From: Moritella sp. PE36
Lineage (GTDB): Bacteria; Pseudomonadota; Gammaproteobacteria; Enterobacterales; Moritellaceae
Direction: 5' to 3'
Assembly: GCF_000170855.1 (NCBI RefSeq)
Contig: NZ_ABCQ01000013.1
Span: 43,931-107,930 of the forward strand
DNA length: 64,000 nt
The number at the start of each line of letters is the position of its first letter. Within the stretch, counting starts at the first letter, position 1. The notes under the pieces are model-generated. The model did no database searches. It was not told the origin of the DNA and worked only from the letters and a program-made list of their open reading frames with translations. Below, in pieces: positions 9,906 through 18,972 of this stretch. The position numbers were made by a program, and so were the translations under genes.

Positions 9906-11231
9906 ATGATTATCGATTTTGGATTACAGAGTTTAGTTCGCGTAAATAGACACCTACGCATTGGCAAGACCATCCGAATACCAAAATCACTGGCGACAGT
10001 GACGAGCATCAAGCATACCGATGAAGTAGACCCAGTATCCGTCGGCATGACGGTAGAAGGGGTGGAAGCTATCTGGCGCTCCGTTGAAGAAATTTACCGG
10101 ACAGGGACCCATCCAGCTATTTCATTGTGCTTTCGTCGTCAGGGAAAAATTATTTTAAACAGAGCCATTGGTCATGCAAGTGGTAATGGGCCAAGTGCAA
10201 CAGATGATAAAATCCAAAAGCTAATGCAGCCAGAAACGCCAGTTTGTTACTTTTCGGGTTCCAAAGCCATCACCGCCTTTTTGATCCATTTATTAAATGA
10301 AGATAAGCTGATTGATTTACACGATCCAGTGAGTTTCTACCTGCCTGAATTTGGCCAACACGGTAAGCAACATATCAGTATCCATCAGGTTTTATCGCAT
10401 CGCAGCGGCATGGAAAAGATGCCCGACGCACTTCATATTGACTCACTTGCAGATAATGATGAAATTTGGCAACACTTGTGTGCAATGAAGATCCCTGAAG
10501 CACAAACAAGTAAGCTTGCTTATCATGTGCTTACTGGTGGTTATATTTTAGAGCGTATAATCAACAAAGTCACTGATATGAGTATACAAGCGTTCCTCGA
10601 TCTACGTGTTCGAAAACCAATGAAGATGAAATATTTTCGTTATGGATTACCACCAAAACAAGCCTGTGATTTAGCAGATAATTATGCAACCGGATTTAAG
10701 CCTGTATTTCCGATTTCGTACTTTATTAAGCGCGCCTTGGGTGCTTCGTTTGAACGTGTGGCAAAAGCAAGTAATACCGCAATATATCATAATGCCATCA
10801 TTCCATCGGCTAACTTAATGGGGACAGCGGAAGAAATGGGACGTTTTTATCAAATGTTATTAAATGATGGTATTTGGGAGGGGAAACAAATCTGTCAGCC
10901 AATGACAGTGCGACGACTAACCCGAGAATATGGTTCGCTAGAATGTGACCGTACCCTGATGATCCCAATGCGCTACAGCGCTGGACTCATGTTAGGTGGC
11001 GAACCAGTAGGCCTGTGGGGCTCACACAGTGCTCAAGCCTTTGGTCATTTAGGTTTAATTAATAAACTGCTGTGGGCCGATCCAGAACGCGATATTTCAG
11101 TGTCGTTACTCAATACGGGTCTACCGCTGATCGCGAACAATATTCCCTCATTAATTAACTTTATGGCGAGTATTAATGCGCATTGCTCAAGAGAAAGTAA
11201 TCCATGTTCTGAACAGCCGTTAGTCACATAA
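9906..11231 (+). CDS. Serine beta-lactamase-like hydrolase / esterase
   Basis: This is a 441-residue protein of the class C beta-lactamase / EstB fold. The active-site SxxK is in YFSGSKAITAFLIHL at about 117-130. HRSGMEKMP follows the second-motif region, YHVLTGGYILERI supplies a conserved tyrosine near 200, and FGHLGLINKLLWAD near the C-terminus corresponds to the HxG box. No signal peptide is evident, so it is probably cytoplasmic and more likely an esterase or peptide hydrolase than an antibiotic-resistance enzyme. Confidence 0.83.
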   Translation: MIIDFGLQSLVRVNRHLRIGKTIRIPKSLATVTSIKHTDEVDPVSVGMTVEGVEAIWRSVEEIYRTGTHPAISLCFRRQGKIILNRAIGHASGNGPSATDDKIQKLMQPETPVCYFSGSKAITAFLIHLLNEDKLIDLHDPVSFYLPEFGQHGKQHISIHQVLSHRSGMEKMPDALHIDSLADNDEIWQHLCAMKIPEAQTSKLAYHVLTGGYILERIINKVTDMSIQAFLDLRVRKPMKMKYFRYGLPPKQACDLADNYATGFKPVFPISYFIKRALGASFERVAKASNTAIYHNAIIPSANLMGTAEEMGRFYQMLLNDGIWEGKQICQPMTVRRLTREYGSLECDRTLMIPMRYSAGLMLGGEPVGLWGSHSAQAFGHLGLINKLLWADPERDISVSLLNTGLPLIANNIPSLINFMASINAHCSRESNPCSEQPLVT

Positions 11232-11253
11232 ATACGGTTATTTATTTCGTTGG

Positions 11254-12228
11254 TTAGCTTGCTAGCTCGGCAATACGATCACTAGCCCAACTTTCAAACT
11301 TCCAATTTTTGATAAATGCACAATGTCCCCCCTTGGCTTGTAATTCGATGCTTAACCACCTTGATTGATGCAAGCTATTAAGGTGCTTCGCGGGGATCAT
11401 CGGATCATCTTCGGAGGTAATGATCGTGGTTGGAATAGCCAGCTGACTTAACCCATTATCAATGACTGAGTAAGCTTCAAAATAGTCATCTCGGCTAGCA
11501 AAATCGGTAAAACCATCAACAAAAAATAAGTTCATGTCGTCGAGTGTTTTTAGTTTTTTCAATGCCCTGCCATACCCTAACTGCGGGTGATGACGCAATT
11601 TTTTGATTAACGAACGTTTCCACTTAGCGACAAAATATTGTTCATATAATGGAAAGCCAGAACTTAATTCAGCCATTGTGGTAGGCGGGTGTAATACCGG
11701 ACAAATGGCGATAGCTTGGTGTAAGTTAATGTTCGCCGTCTTAGCGATGTTAGCCACGCGTAAACAAAAATTCCCACCGAGCGAATAGCCGCATAACAGA
11801 TTATGTTTGCCACCAAACTCTACACACAGGTATTTAACTGCTTCTGCAACTTCTTCTAAACGAGCTGAATTAAAGAGTTCAGGGTTTAAATGGTGGGTAT
11901 CGCCATGATCACGAAAGTTAAGCCGAAACACATCATAGCCAACATCAAGTAATTTTTGCCCACTGGATAATACATATAACGAATCAGCACACCCTTCCCA
12001 ACCATGGAGAATAATGGCAAGTCCTTTAGCGGATGGCGTAGCCGAGTTATGTAGGGTTAGAAAACCTTCTAACGTCACCCCTTGCGGTGTAGTGATAATA
12101 TGCTGCTTAGCTAGGCGAAGTAATTGGGTAGCGCGTCGCTTTTCCAAAAACGTTCGAGGGCCTGAGCTAGACAACATTGATTGAAGATGGTTATTACTCA
12201 ACCCTAACGCCGGTTTAAATTTAGTCAT
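11254..12228 (-). CDS. YheT-type alpha/beta hydrolase
   Basis: This is a 324-residue hydrolase of the UPF0017/YheT family (COG0429). HGWEGCADSLYVLSSG is at the oxyanion region, LNFRDHGDTHHLN follows, the nucleophile elbow is CGYSLGGNFCLRVA, and EDDPMIP plus GGHCAFI complete the triad. I prefer the ATG at 12228, preceded by a purine-rich stretch. The longer reading begins at a TTG (12243). The family is cytoplasmic and its substrates are poorly known, probably lipid or ester. It faces the preceding beta-lactamase-like gene tail to tail. Confidence 0.87.
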   Translation of the reverse strand: MTKFKPALGLSNNHLQSMLSSSGPRTFLEKRRATQLLRLAKQHIITTPQGVTLEGFLTLHNSATPSAKGLAIILHGWEGCADSLYVLSSGQKLLDVGYDVFRLNFRDHGDTHHLNPELFNSARLEEVAEAVKYLCVEFGGKHNLLCGYSLGGNFCLRVANIAKTANINLHQAIAICPVLHPPTTMAELSSGFPLYEQYFVAKWKRSLIKKLRHHPQLGYGRALKKLKTLDDMNLFFVDGFTDFASRDDYFEAYSVIDNGLSQLAIPTTIITSEDDPMIPAKHLNSLHQSRWLSIELQAKGGHCAFIKNWKFESWASDRIAELAS

Positions 12229-12338
12229 GCTTTTTCTTTTCAATACTATTACCCAAAATGAAGCATTATATTACACCAAAATTAGCCATAGATAATTCTG
12301 TTCTTTTTAGAGCTATACCCAGTGACGGCTAAGATGAC

Positions 12339-12365
12339 AATATACCCAAGCTACTTGGGTATATT
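12339..12365. repeat. 12-bp perfect inverted repeat with 3-base loop
   Basis: AATATACCCAAG at 12339-12350 and CTTGGGTATATT at 12354-12365 form a perfect dyad between two divergent genes, so it is not in a terminator position. It may be an operator for the ynj operon or one copy of a dispersed repeat. Confidence 0.55.
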
Positions 12366-12408
12366 AATATATGAATATAAATACAATCAGTTATAATTAA
12401 ATTCATGT

Positions 12409-12427
12409 ACATTACAGGTTGTAATGT
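12409..12427 (+). repeat. Small inverted repeat in the ynjB leader
   Basis: ACATTACA at 12409-12416 pairs with TGTAATGT at 12420-12427, ending 26 bases before the ynjB ATG. It could be an operator or a leader hairpin near the ribosome site. Evidence is limited to the dyad itself. Confidence 0.4.
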
Positions 12428-12453
12428 GGGTTTATCTAAGAAAAGGATATTTC

Positions 12454-13599
12454 ATGCGTAAATTATTCGTTGGTCTTGGCTTATTACTTGTCAGTACCTT
12501 CAGTCAAGCAGCTAAATTAGATTGGCAAGCCGTTGAAGAAAAAGCCAAAGGACAAACTGTCTATTTTTATGCATGGGGTGGTAGTCCAGAAATAAACAAC
12601 TATTTACGCTGGACAGATAAACGTTTGAACACAGAATACGGCGTGCGTCTAAAACACGTTAAAGTCGGTGATATCGCCGAAGCAATTACCCGTTTAGCCG
12701 CAGAAAAAACCGCACAAAAGAACACTAATGGCAGTGTTGATATGGTCTGGGTCAACGGTGAAAACTTCAAATCAATGAAGCGCTATAACCTGATCACCGA
12801 TTCATTCGCGACGCAATTACCAAACTGGCAATATGTTGATAAAACGTTACCCGTTGATAGCGACTTTTCTGAACCGACCTTAGGGCTAGAAGCTCCTTGG
12901 GGTGTCGGCCAACTGGTGTTTATTTACGATACTCAAACATTAACCAAGCCACCAGCAAGCTTTAACGAACTGCTTGCTTACGCAATTAAACATCCGAATA
13001 AACTGAGCTACCCGAAACCACCTTCATTTCATGGTACCAGTTTCCTAAAAGCCGCATTATTAGAATTAACGAACGATAATAGGCCATTATATAAAGCGGT
13101 AGACACCAAGACGTTTACTGCTATATCAGCACCGTTATGGGATTATCTCGACAAGTTTCATTCTGTAGCATGGCGCCAGGGTAAACAGTTCCCAGCCAGC
13201 GCTGCGGAAACAATTCAGTTGTTAGACGATGGTGAACTCGATATTGCGATATCATTTAACCCTAACGAAGCGACGACATCACAACAAAGTGGTAAGCTTA
13301 GCGAAACGACTGTTGCGTATGCGATGAAAGCAGGTGCGTTATCAAACATTCATTTTCTATCAATACCTTGGAATGCATCCGCAAAAGAAGGCGCATTAGT
13401 GGCGATTAACTTTCTGTTAAGCCCAGAAGCACAGTCGCGTAAAGGTGACTTAGCGATTTGGGGTGATCCGACGGTATTAGCACCGCAACACATCACTGGC
13501 TCCGCCAAAAAGACCAAGCTATTTAAATCGATTCCAGAACCACATCCAAGCTGGCAAACCGCGCTTGAAGCTGAATGGCAAAAACGCTACGGACACTAA
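12454..13599 (+). CDS. ynjB: ABC transporter substrate-binding protein, YnjB family
   Basis: The protein is 381 residues from the ATG at 12454, chosen because AAAAGGA precedes it and the protein then begins with a clean signal peptide (MRKLFVGLGLLLVSTFSQA). The mature part has the YnjB pattern GQTVYFYAWGGSPEINNYLRW, then DMVWVNGENFKSMK, GLEAPWGVGQLVFIYD and NFLLSPEAQSRKGD. It is expected to be the periplasmic receptor of the importer encoded by the next two genes. The E. coli ligand is not firmly established; thiamine-like or metal-related substrates have been suggested from context. The permease gene starts immediately after its stop codon. Confidence 0.9.
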   Translation: MRKLFVGLGLLLVSTFSQAAKLDWQAVEEKAKGQTVYFYAWGGSPEINNYLRWTDKRLNTEYGVRLKHVKVGDIAEAITRLAAEKTAQKNTNGSVDMVWVNGENFKSMKRYNLITDSFATQLPNWQYVDKTLPVDSDFSEPTLGLEAPWGVGQLVFIYDTQTLTKPPASFNELLAYAIKHPNKLSYPKPPSFHGTSFLKAALLELTNDNRPLYKAVDTKTFTAISAPLWDYLDKFHSVAWRQGKQFPASAAETIQLLDDGELDIAISFNPNEATTSQQSGKLSETTVAYAMKAGALSNIHFLSIPWNASAKEGALVAINFLLSPEAQSRKGDLAIWGDPTVLAPQHITGSAKKTKLFKSIPEPHPSWQTALEAEWQKRYGH

Positions 13600-15351
13600 T
13601 TGAACGCTAAACTCTGCACATTGAACAAACAGTCAGTCGCCTCATTCACGTTTAACCTGATCGTGTTACTGACTGTTCTTATCAGCTTTTTACCGCTAGT
13701 ACCAGGGCTGATGGGATTATTGCTCGCTGCGTTTGGTTATATACCAGCAATCGATCAGTACACCTTGTCTATTACCGGCTTTACGCAATTGTTTACTTGG
13801 CCAGGACTATCGCAATCAGTCGTACTGACGTTATTTATCAGTATCGCGAGTACCTTAATTGCCGCCTTATTTAGCTTTGCCATTTTACAATCATGCTGGC
13901 ATAGCCGTTGGTGGAAACAACTCGAAACCTTATTAGCGCCGATCATGGCCCTCCCGCATGTTGCCTTCGCGGTTGGTTTTGCATTTTTATTTACCCCCAG
14001 TGGCTTTATCGCACGCATTCTGGGTGACCAAATTAACTGGCAACTGGTGCATGACCAATATGGACTTGGCCTTATTGCAGCGTTGACGCTCAAAGAGATC
14101 CCATTTTTACTGTTTATGAGTATACCGCTGCTCAAACAATTAAATATCAATACCACGCTTATCACCGCACGCAGCCTAGGTTATAACAATGCACAGGCGT
14201 GGCAAAAAATCATCCTGCCACAATGGTTGCCAAAGATCCGTTTCTCGTTATTTGCGGTGATGGCCTATAGCATTTCTGTCGTTGACGTTGCTCTCATCAT
14301 AGGTCCAACTCGACCTCCGACGCTGGCAGTGCTAGTTTGGCAATGGTTGAATGATGCCGACCTTGCAACACTACCAAAAGCATCGGCTGGCGCCTTACTA
14401 TTATTACTCATGTGTTTAGCCATCTTACTCAGCATACGTTTTACTGAATGGTTCATAACAATAAAATGTCGAACTTGGCTGTCAAGTGGCCGCTACTCGC
14501 TGCCAATTGGCGGTAAAAGTATCATTATCATTACTTACTTGATAACCCTGGCGACCTTACCTATTCTACTGATGTGGTCCTTTGCTCAACGCTGGCGATT
14601 TCCTGATATTGTGCCGTCGCGCTGGTCACTGCGATTTTGGCAACAAGAATGGGGTTATTTATTAGATATTATTGCTAATAGCATCATGATCGCGTTAGTT
14701 AGCGCCACGATCGCATTAGTTTTTGCGATAATAATCCATGAGCACAGCATTAAAGCAATCGCTAATAAACGCTTTTTAAAGGTACCACGCTTACTCATCG
14801 CAATTCCTATGCTGGCACCACAATTATCGCTATTGTTCGGCATCCAAGTTGCCACGTTATACATCGCCCATCAGTATTATTATTTATGGGTAACCTGGGC
14901 GCACATTTTCTTTGTTTTTCCCTACATATTTCTTGCGCTTGATGGCCCTTGGCGCAGTTATGATCAACGCTTAGATAAAGTTGCCTTGAGCTTAGGCTTG
15001 TCACCCTTCAAAGTGTGGTGGCAGATAAAACGGCCATTATTATTACCGGCGATCTGGATAGCCTGGGCTGTTGGAATCAGTGTTAGTCTGGCACAATATT
15101 TACCCACCTTAATGCTTGGCGCCGGGCGAATATCTACATTAACAACTGAAGCAGTTGCGCTATCGAGTGGTCAAGATCGCCGTATCAGTGCGATTTATGC
15201 GTTATTGCAATCTTTAACACCGTTTTTATTTTATATCATTGCCATTGTAGCCAGCCGTAAAAGTGGTTCGCTAGAGCAACAACGCCCCACATCAACCAGT
15301 AGGATATCGACACCTAATGTCTCTGTCAGTCAACAATCTAACCATCCTTGA
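13600..15351 (+). CDS. ynjC: ABC transporter permease, YnjC family (fused double permease)
   Basis: The protein is 583 residues with about twelve membrane spans in two homologous permease halves. The EAA-type loop of half one is near ITARSLGYNNAQAWQKIILP (about 190). That of half two is near VALSLGLSPFKVWWQIKRP (about 465). Fused permeases of this layout are typical of the YnjC / ThiP group. The start is a TTG directly after the ynjB stop; no ATG is available before the first membrane span, and the ribosome site is weak, so translation is probably coupled. Its end overlaps ynjD by 35 bases. Confidence 0.88.
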   Translation: MNAKLCTLNKQSVASFTFNLIVLLTVLISFLPLVPGLMGLLLAAFGYIPAIDQYTLSITGFTQLFTWPGLSQSVVLTLFISIASTLIAALFSFAILQSCWHSRWWKQLETLLAPIMALPHVAFAVGFAFLFTPSGFIARILGDQINWQLVHDQYGLGLIAALTLKEIPFLLFMSIPLLKQLNINTTLITARSLGYNNAQAWQKIILPQWLPKIRFSLFAVMAYSISVVDVALIIGPTRPPTLAVLVWQWLNDADLATLPKASAGALLLLLMCLAILLSIRFTEWFITIKCRTWLSSGRYSLPIGGKSIIIITYLITLATLPILLMWSFAQRWRFPDIVPSRWSLRFWQQEWGYLLDIIANSIMIALVSATIALVFAIIIHEHSIKAIANKRFLKVPRLLIAIPMLAPQLSLLFGIQVATLYIAHQYYYLWVTWAHIFFVFPYIFLALDGPWRSYDQRLDKVALSLGLSPFKVWWQIKRPLLLPAIWIAWAVGISVSLAQYLPTLMLGAGRISTLTTEAVALSSGQDRRISAIYALLQSLTPFLFYIIAIVASRKSGSLEQQRPTSTSRISTPNVSVSQQSNHP

Positions 15352-15970
15352 TAACAATAACCACCCCTTGTTCGCACCTGTTTCCTTTACGATTGAACCA
15401 GGTGAAGTATTAACATTAATGGGACCCAGTGGCTGTGGTAAGTCGAGCTTGTTAAGTGTGATTGCAGGACATACGTCCGCCGATTTCAGCTATCAGGGCG
15501 AGTGTTATTATCAACAACAATTATTAAATGACGTGCCTGCAGAAAAGCGCAATATCGGTATTTTATTTCAGGATGATTTATTGTTTCCTCACCTTAATAT
15601 TTGGGAAAATCTCGCTATCGCCCTACCCAATAACGTTAAAAAAACACAGCGAAAAGAACAGGCATTAAAAACACTTACCGAGCTCAACTTAGTCGAACTG
15701 GCAGACAAGTCGCCAATGCAAATATCAGGGGGTCAACGAGCACGGATTAGTATGATGCGACTATTATTAGCTGAGCCTGCTGTTGTGTTACTCGATGAAC
15801 CTTTTAATAAATTAGATAAATCATTGCGCAGTGAATTTAGAAATTGGGTGTTTACCCAAACAACCCGAAGACAACTTCCGGTGTTAATGGTGACGCACGA
15901 CGCTGACGATGTCCCTAGCAACAGTAAATGCCTACACTGGCCATGGAATAAGGAAGCTCAAGATGCTTGA
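15317..15970 (+). CDS. ynjD: ABC transporter ATP-binding protein, YnjD family
   Basis: This is a 217-residue ATPase. Walker A is GPSGCGKSSLLSV at about 35-47, the Q-loop is ILFQDDLLFPHLNIWENL, the signature is MQISGGQRARISMMRLL, Walker B is AVVLLDEPFNKLD, and the switch histidine is in LMVTHDADD. The ATG at 15317 has AGTAGGA in front. It overlaps the permease gene by 35 bases and the phosphatidyltransferase gene by 8, showing one tightly packed operon. It energises the YnjBC importer. Confidence 0.92.
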   Translation: MSLSVNNLTILDNNNHPLFAPVSFTIEPGEVLTLMGPSGCGKSSLLSVIAGHTSADFSYQGECYYQQQLLNDVPAEKRNIGILFQDDLLFPHLNIWENLAIALPNNVKKTQRKEQALKTLTELNLVELADKSPMQISGGQRARISMMRLLLAEPAVVLLDEPFNKLDKSLRSEFRNWVFTQTTRRQLPVLMVTHDADDVPSNSKCLHWPWNKEAQDA

Positions 15971-16568
15971 TCGTTATACAATAAAAATGATTCACAGGCC
16001 TATCAATGCCACCGCAAAACTAGTACATAAGACGGGAATAAAAGCCGATCAGGTTACCCTACTTGGCTTTATGTTTGGGTTGATGTGTTTTCCAGCATTG
16101 GCACTACAAGAATATAACATCGCGTTGGGTTTCATACTTTTAAACCGAATTCTTGACGCGGTAGATGGCGCAGTTGCGAGGATCCAAGGGATAACCGACA
16201 GTGGTGGTTTTTTAGATATTACCTTGGATTTTTTGTTTTATTCACTGGTGCCATTTGGCTTTGTGGTCGCAAACCCGGATGCGAATGCTGTCGCAGGCGC
16301 ATTTTTGATTTTCTCATTTATTGGTACTGGTTCAAGCTTTCTAGCCTTTGCCATCATGGCAAGTAAGCAAAATATTGAGAACCCTGTTTACCAACATAAA
16401 TCGTTGTATTACATGGGCGGATTGACGGAAGGGACTGAGACCGTGCTTTGTTTTATTTTACTGTGTTTGTTCCCTGCTTACTTTGCCACCATTGCATACA
16501 CTTACGCGGCATTATGTTGGATCACGACAACAACGAGAATTTGGGCCGGTTATCAAACTTTAAAGTAA
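15963..16568 (+). CDS. ynjF: CDP-alcohol phosphatidyltransferase, YnjF family
   Basis: The protein is 201 residues from the ATG at 15963, supported by AGGAAG at 15951-15956. An in-frame upstream start at 15909 would lie well inside ynjD. It has several membrane spans and the CDP-alcohol phosphatidyltransferase motif with its aspartates, NRILDAVDGAVARIQGITDSGGFLDITLD at about 61-89 (DGxxAR...GxxxD...D). The family moves a phosphatidyl group from a CDP-alcohol to an alcohol acceptor in the inner membrane. The product of YnjF is unknown. The linkage ynjBCD-ynjF matches the enterobacterial ynj cluster without ynjE. Confidence 0.88.
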   Translation: MLDRYTIKMIHRPINATAKLVHKTGIKADQVTLLGFMFGLMCFPALALQEYNIALGFILLNRILDAVDGAVARIQGITDSGGFLDITLDFLFYSLVPFGFVVANPDANAVAGAFLIFSFIGTGSSFLAFAIMASKQNIENPVYQHKSLYYMGGLTEGTETVLCFILLCLFPAYFATIAYTYAALCWITTTTRIWAGYQTLK

Positions 16569-16730
16569 CAAAGCCAAAATATGCCGAAATACGGCAATTA
16601 ACACTCTCATTAATAGACGCGGATCAAAGGTCATTCTGAATACTTTGATACACTTGCTTACAAACGGCACAACGTAAGCATGTTGCAGTGTTGAATAGCG
16701 TCCAGATCAGTTTAAAGAGTAAACTAGAAA

Positions 16731-17051
16731 ATGAAATTCCCAGTATCCATTTTAGCCGCTTTACTTATTGTTGCCACTAATGCGACAGCAGATTCTATCA
16801 AAGGAAACCCCAAGTTAGGAAAGATAAAAGCACCAAGCTGCCAGTTCTGTCATGGCATTGATGGTATAGGCGTGAATGCTGATTATCCAAACCTAAACCA
16901 TCAGCATGCAGAGTCTCTATTTGAGGCCATGAAAGCTTACCAAGACGGCGAGCGTAAAGGCAGCTTAGCTGACATAATGAAACAGCAATTATCTAAGTTT
17001 AATAATCAAGATTTAGCCGATATCGCGGCTTATTATGCAGGTATGAATTAA
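16731..17051 (+). CDS. Small periplasmic c-type cytochrome (c553-like)
   Basis: This 106-residue protein has a signal peptide (MKFPVSILAALLIVATNATA) and a single haem-attachment motif CQFCH at about 38-42. FNNQDLADIAAYYAGMN at the end matches the class I cytochrome c C-terminal helix, and MKQQLSKF may give the axial methionine. It would carry electrons in the periplasm. The partner is unknown. The 162-base gap after ynjF contains a small hairpin (TGCCG/CGGCA near 16581-16595), so it is probably a separate transcript. Confidence 0.88.
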   Translation: MKFPVSILAALLIVATNATADSIKGNPKLGKIKAPSCQFCHGIDGIGVNADYPNLNHQHAESLFEAMKAYQDGERKGSLADIMKQQLSKFNNQDLADIAAYYAGMN

Positions 17052-17060
17052 TGTGAAAAA

Positions 17061-17099
17061 CGCATTGCGAACCCATGTTAGTAACATGATAGCAATGCG
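17061..17099 (-). terminator. Bidirectional hairpin terminator
   Basis: CGCATTGC at 17061-17068 pairs with GCAATGCG at 17092-17099. An inner stem CATGTTA/TAACATG lies at 17074-17088. On the minus strand it is followed directly by TTTTT, giving an intrinsic terminator for the small lipoprotein gene. On the plus strand the T-run is delayed, but the element may also serve the cytochrome gene. Confidence 0.75.
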
Positions 17100-17109
17100 C
17101 CTTGAGTGC

Positions 17110-17286
17110 TCATTTTTTAACTTCGTTACTTACATCTTTAGCGATATCACGAGAAGCGTGACCAATCGATTTAGTGACATCTCTGGTCGCATGGCCGATA
17201 TCACGACCAACGCTTTTGAGTTCTGCACAAGCAGTTAACCCCAGCGTAAATGCTAATGCAGTGATTGTTGCAGCTAATTTTTTCAT
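17110..17286 (-). CDS. Small lipoprotein of unknown function
   Basis: The protein is 58 residues from the ATG at 17286, with a lipoprotein signal peptide: MKKLAATITALAFTLGLTAC, the cysteine being residue 20. The mature part is a short amphipathic region with a repeated pattern GHATRDVTKSIGHASRDIAK. This resembles small entericidin-like or stress-type lipoproteins, but I cannot assign it. A longer reading from 17319 places extra residues before the signal peptide and is unlikely. It has its own terminator. Confidence 0.75.
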   Translation of the reverse strand: MKKLAATITALAFTLGLTACAELKSVGRDIGHATRDVTKSIGHASRDIAKDVSNEVKK

Positions 17287-17364
17287 TAAGGTAAATCCAT
17301 CTATCGATAAAATGCTCAATTAAGATGCCGAGTATATCCCGTTAGTTAGCATAATGTAAACTTG

Positions 17365-17799
17365 CTATACCAATAAGTAAGGCGTGATAAACGCACTCAC
17401 ATCGCGCTGACAAACCCCTACTTCGACATCAATACCTGCATTCCTCAATACAGAGAGGCCTTTACCACTGTTACGCGGATCAGGATCGACGGTTGCCACA
17501 ACCACACGTTTTATATTAAGTCCAGCAAGTGTATGCGCGCAGGATGGCGTGCGACCTACAAACGAACAAGGCTCTAAAGTAACATAAGCCGTGATGTCAT
17601 TTAGTGCCGCACCATAGTTAGCAATGGCTTGTGCTTCAGCGTGATGTTGACCGGGTGCTTGCGTATAACCTTCACTTACGATGATGTTATCTTTGACCAA
17701 TACACAGCCAACAGGTGGATTAGGTCGACAATTTGGTAGGGCTAATTTAGAAAGCTCTAATGCACGAAGCATAAACTTTTCATCATTCAATAAATCCAC
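17365..17799 (-). CDS. Stand-alone RibD-type pyrimidine deaminase domain
   Basis: This is a 144-residue zinc deaminase that starts at GTG (17799) with AGGG in good position. It carries RPNPPVGCVLVKDN, the zinc ligand HAEAQAI and the second zinc motif PCSFVGRTPSCAHTL, all characteristic of the deaminase half of RibD. RibD converts the first riboflavin pyrimidine, and the normal bifunctional protein is about 360 residues with a C-terminal reductase. Here the protein ends after the deaminase, and no reductase domain or rib genes follow. It may be a specialised homologue or a second deaminase. Confidence 0.85.
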   Translation of the reverse strand: MDLLNDEKFMLRALELSKLALPNCRPNPPVGCVLVKDNIIVSEGYTQAPGQHHAEAQAIANYGAALNDITAYVTLEPCSFVGRTPSCAHTLAGLNIKRVVVATVDPDPRNSGKGLSVLRNAGIDVEVGVCQRDVSAFITPYLLV

Positions 17800-17857
17800 A
17801 ACTTACCCTTAATAACGTCCTTAATATTTATCATCAAGGACTCACAGTATTTAATTT

Positions 17858-18796
17858 TTAGCTATTTTGGACAAGTTTAGATATTTTGGACAAATAATCA
17901 AGACCACTGGTAATAGCGATAACTTGTGCTTGAATGCAGTTCTCATCATCGACTAATGGACTATCTGGATATACTTCTGTTGTGGTGCCATAAATACAAT
18001 CACTAAAGCCAGAGCATAAACCTAACGCCTTGGTTGCATAATTAATGACGCCAAACTGCGCCAGTTTTTCACCAATAATACGACCGCTATCATCTGCTGG
18101 TGCGACATGGGTAACCTTGCTAACAGCATTAATAATATGCGTTTGGAATTCAGTATTCGGGTTAAGCGTATCCCCCACTAAATAAAAGCCGTCGGGGATA
18201 TTCCAATTATCATGCACAACGGCATCACGCGCAGCCAATGCCGGTCTAAATTCGCTATTATCGGTATCTGTCGTTTCATGCAAATCAATGTGCGCAGTGA
18301 TCGTTACATCAAGTTTCGCAATACATTGCATTAACGCGGCAGACTCTTCGGCAGGACTGTTTTCAACAAAAGAACGGTTTGGATCAACCGCGTTTGGGTT
18401 CCAGCGATTAATCGTTTCATAACCCCAAGGACTAACACAAGGTGCGACAATAATATTAAACTGCGTACTATAATTCAGCGCTTGGGTTTCGATGAAGCGA
18501 ATAGCACCTTGTACCCCACTGGTCTCATATCCGTGTACGCCACCAGTCACCAAAATAGTCGGTTTCGTATTATCCCAATCACGCGTTTTAACCACAAATA
18601 ACGGAAAACGAGCAGGATCATAAGACAAGGCACCATATTGCTCGATATTAAAATCTTGCTGTAGAGCCTCTAACTTTGCCAGCACTTCCTGCTGATAAGC
18701 TCGAACCACAGTTTGTTTCGCTAACCATGCTGCTTTATCTTCTGCGGTCCATTTTTGACCTGGTGTACCAATCTCATATGCTTGTGCGTGATCCAT
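17858..18796 (-). CDS. M14-family zinc carboxypeptidase-like protein
   Basis: The protein is 312 residues from the ATG at 18796, with AAGGAAAG just upstream; a longer frame to 18862 lacks a good start. It shows ILVTGGVHGYETSGVQGAIRF with the zinc ligands His and Glu (HxxE), NPNAVDPNRSF, the third ligand in ITAHIDLHETTDTDNSEFRP and the catalytic glutamate in TTEVYPDSP. This fits the M14 peptidase / succinylglutamate-desuccinylase-like group. No signal peptide is seen, so it is probably a cytoplasmic peptidase or amidohydrolase of unknown substrate. Confidence 0.85.
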   Translation of the reverse strand: MDHAQAYEIGTPGQKWTAEDKAAWLAKQTVVRAYQQEVLAKLEALQQDFNIEQYGALSYDPARFPLFVVKTRDWDNTKPTILVTGGVHGYETSGVQGAIRFIETQALNYSTQFNIIVAPCVSPWGYETINRWNPNAVDPNRSFVENSPAEESAALMQCIAKLDVTITAHIDLHETTDTDNSEFRPALAARDAVVHDNWNIPDGFYLVGDTLNPNTEFQTHIINAVSKVTHVAPADDSGRIIGEKLAQFGVINYATKALGLCSGFSDCIYGTTTEVYPDSPLVDDENCIQAQVIAITSGLDYLSKISKLVQNS

Positions 18797-18972
18797 CTTG
18801 TAACTTTCCTTAAAGATAATAATGCTATATTTTTGCGTTGTTATAATGCGCCAACAAGACATGGATTAACAAGAGAAAACTTCACGAGGAGTAAATTGAA
18901 TGAAATGGTCACCTTGTTCAACAATACAAGGCAACCACTTATTTTATGACCAATAAAGCAATTCGAAAATCG

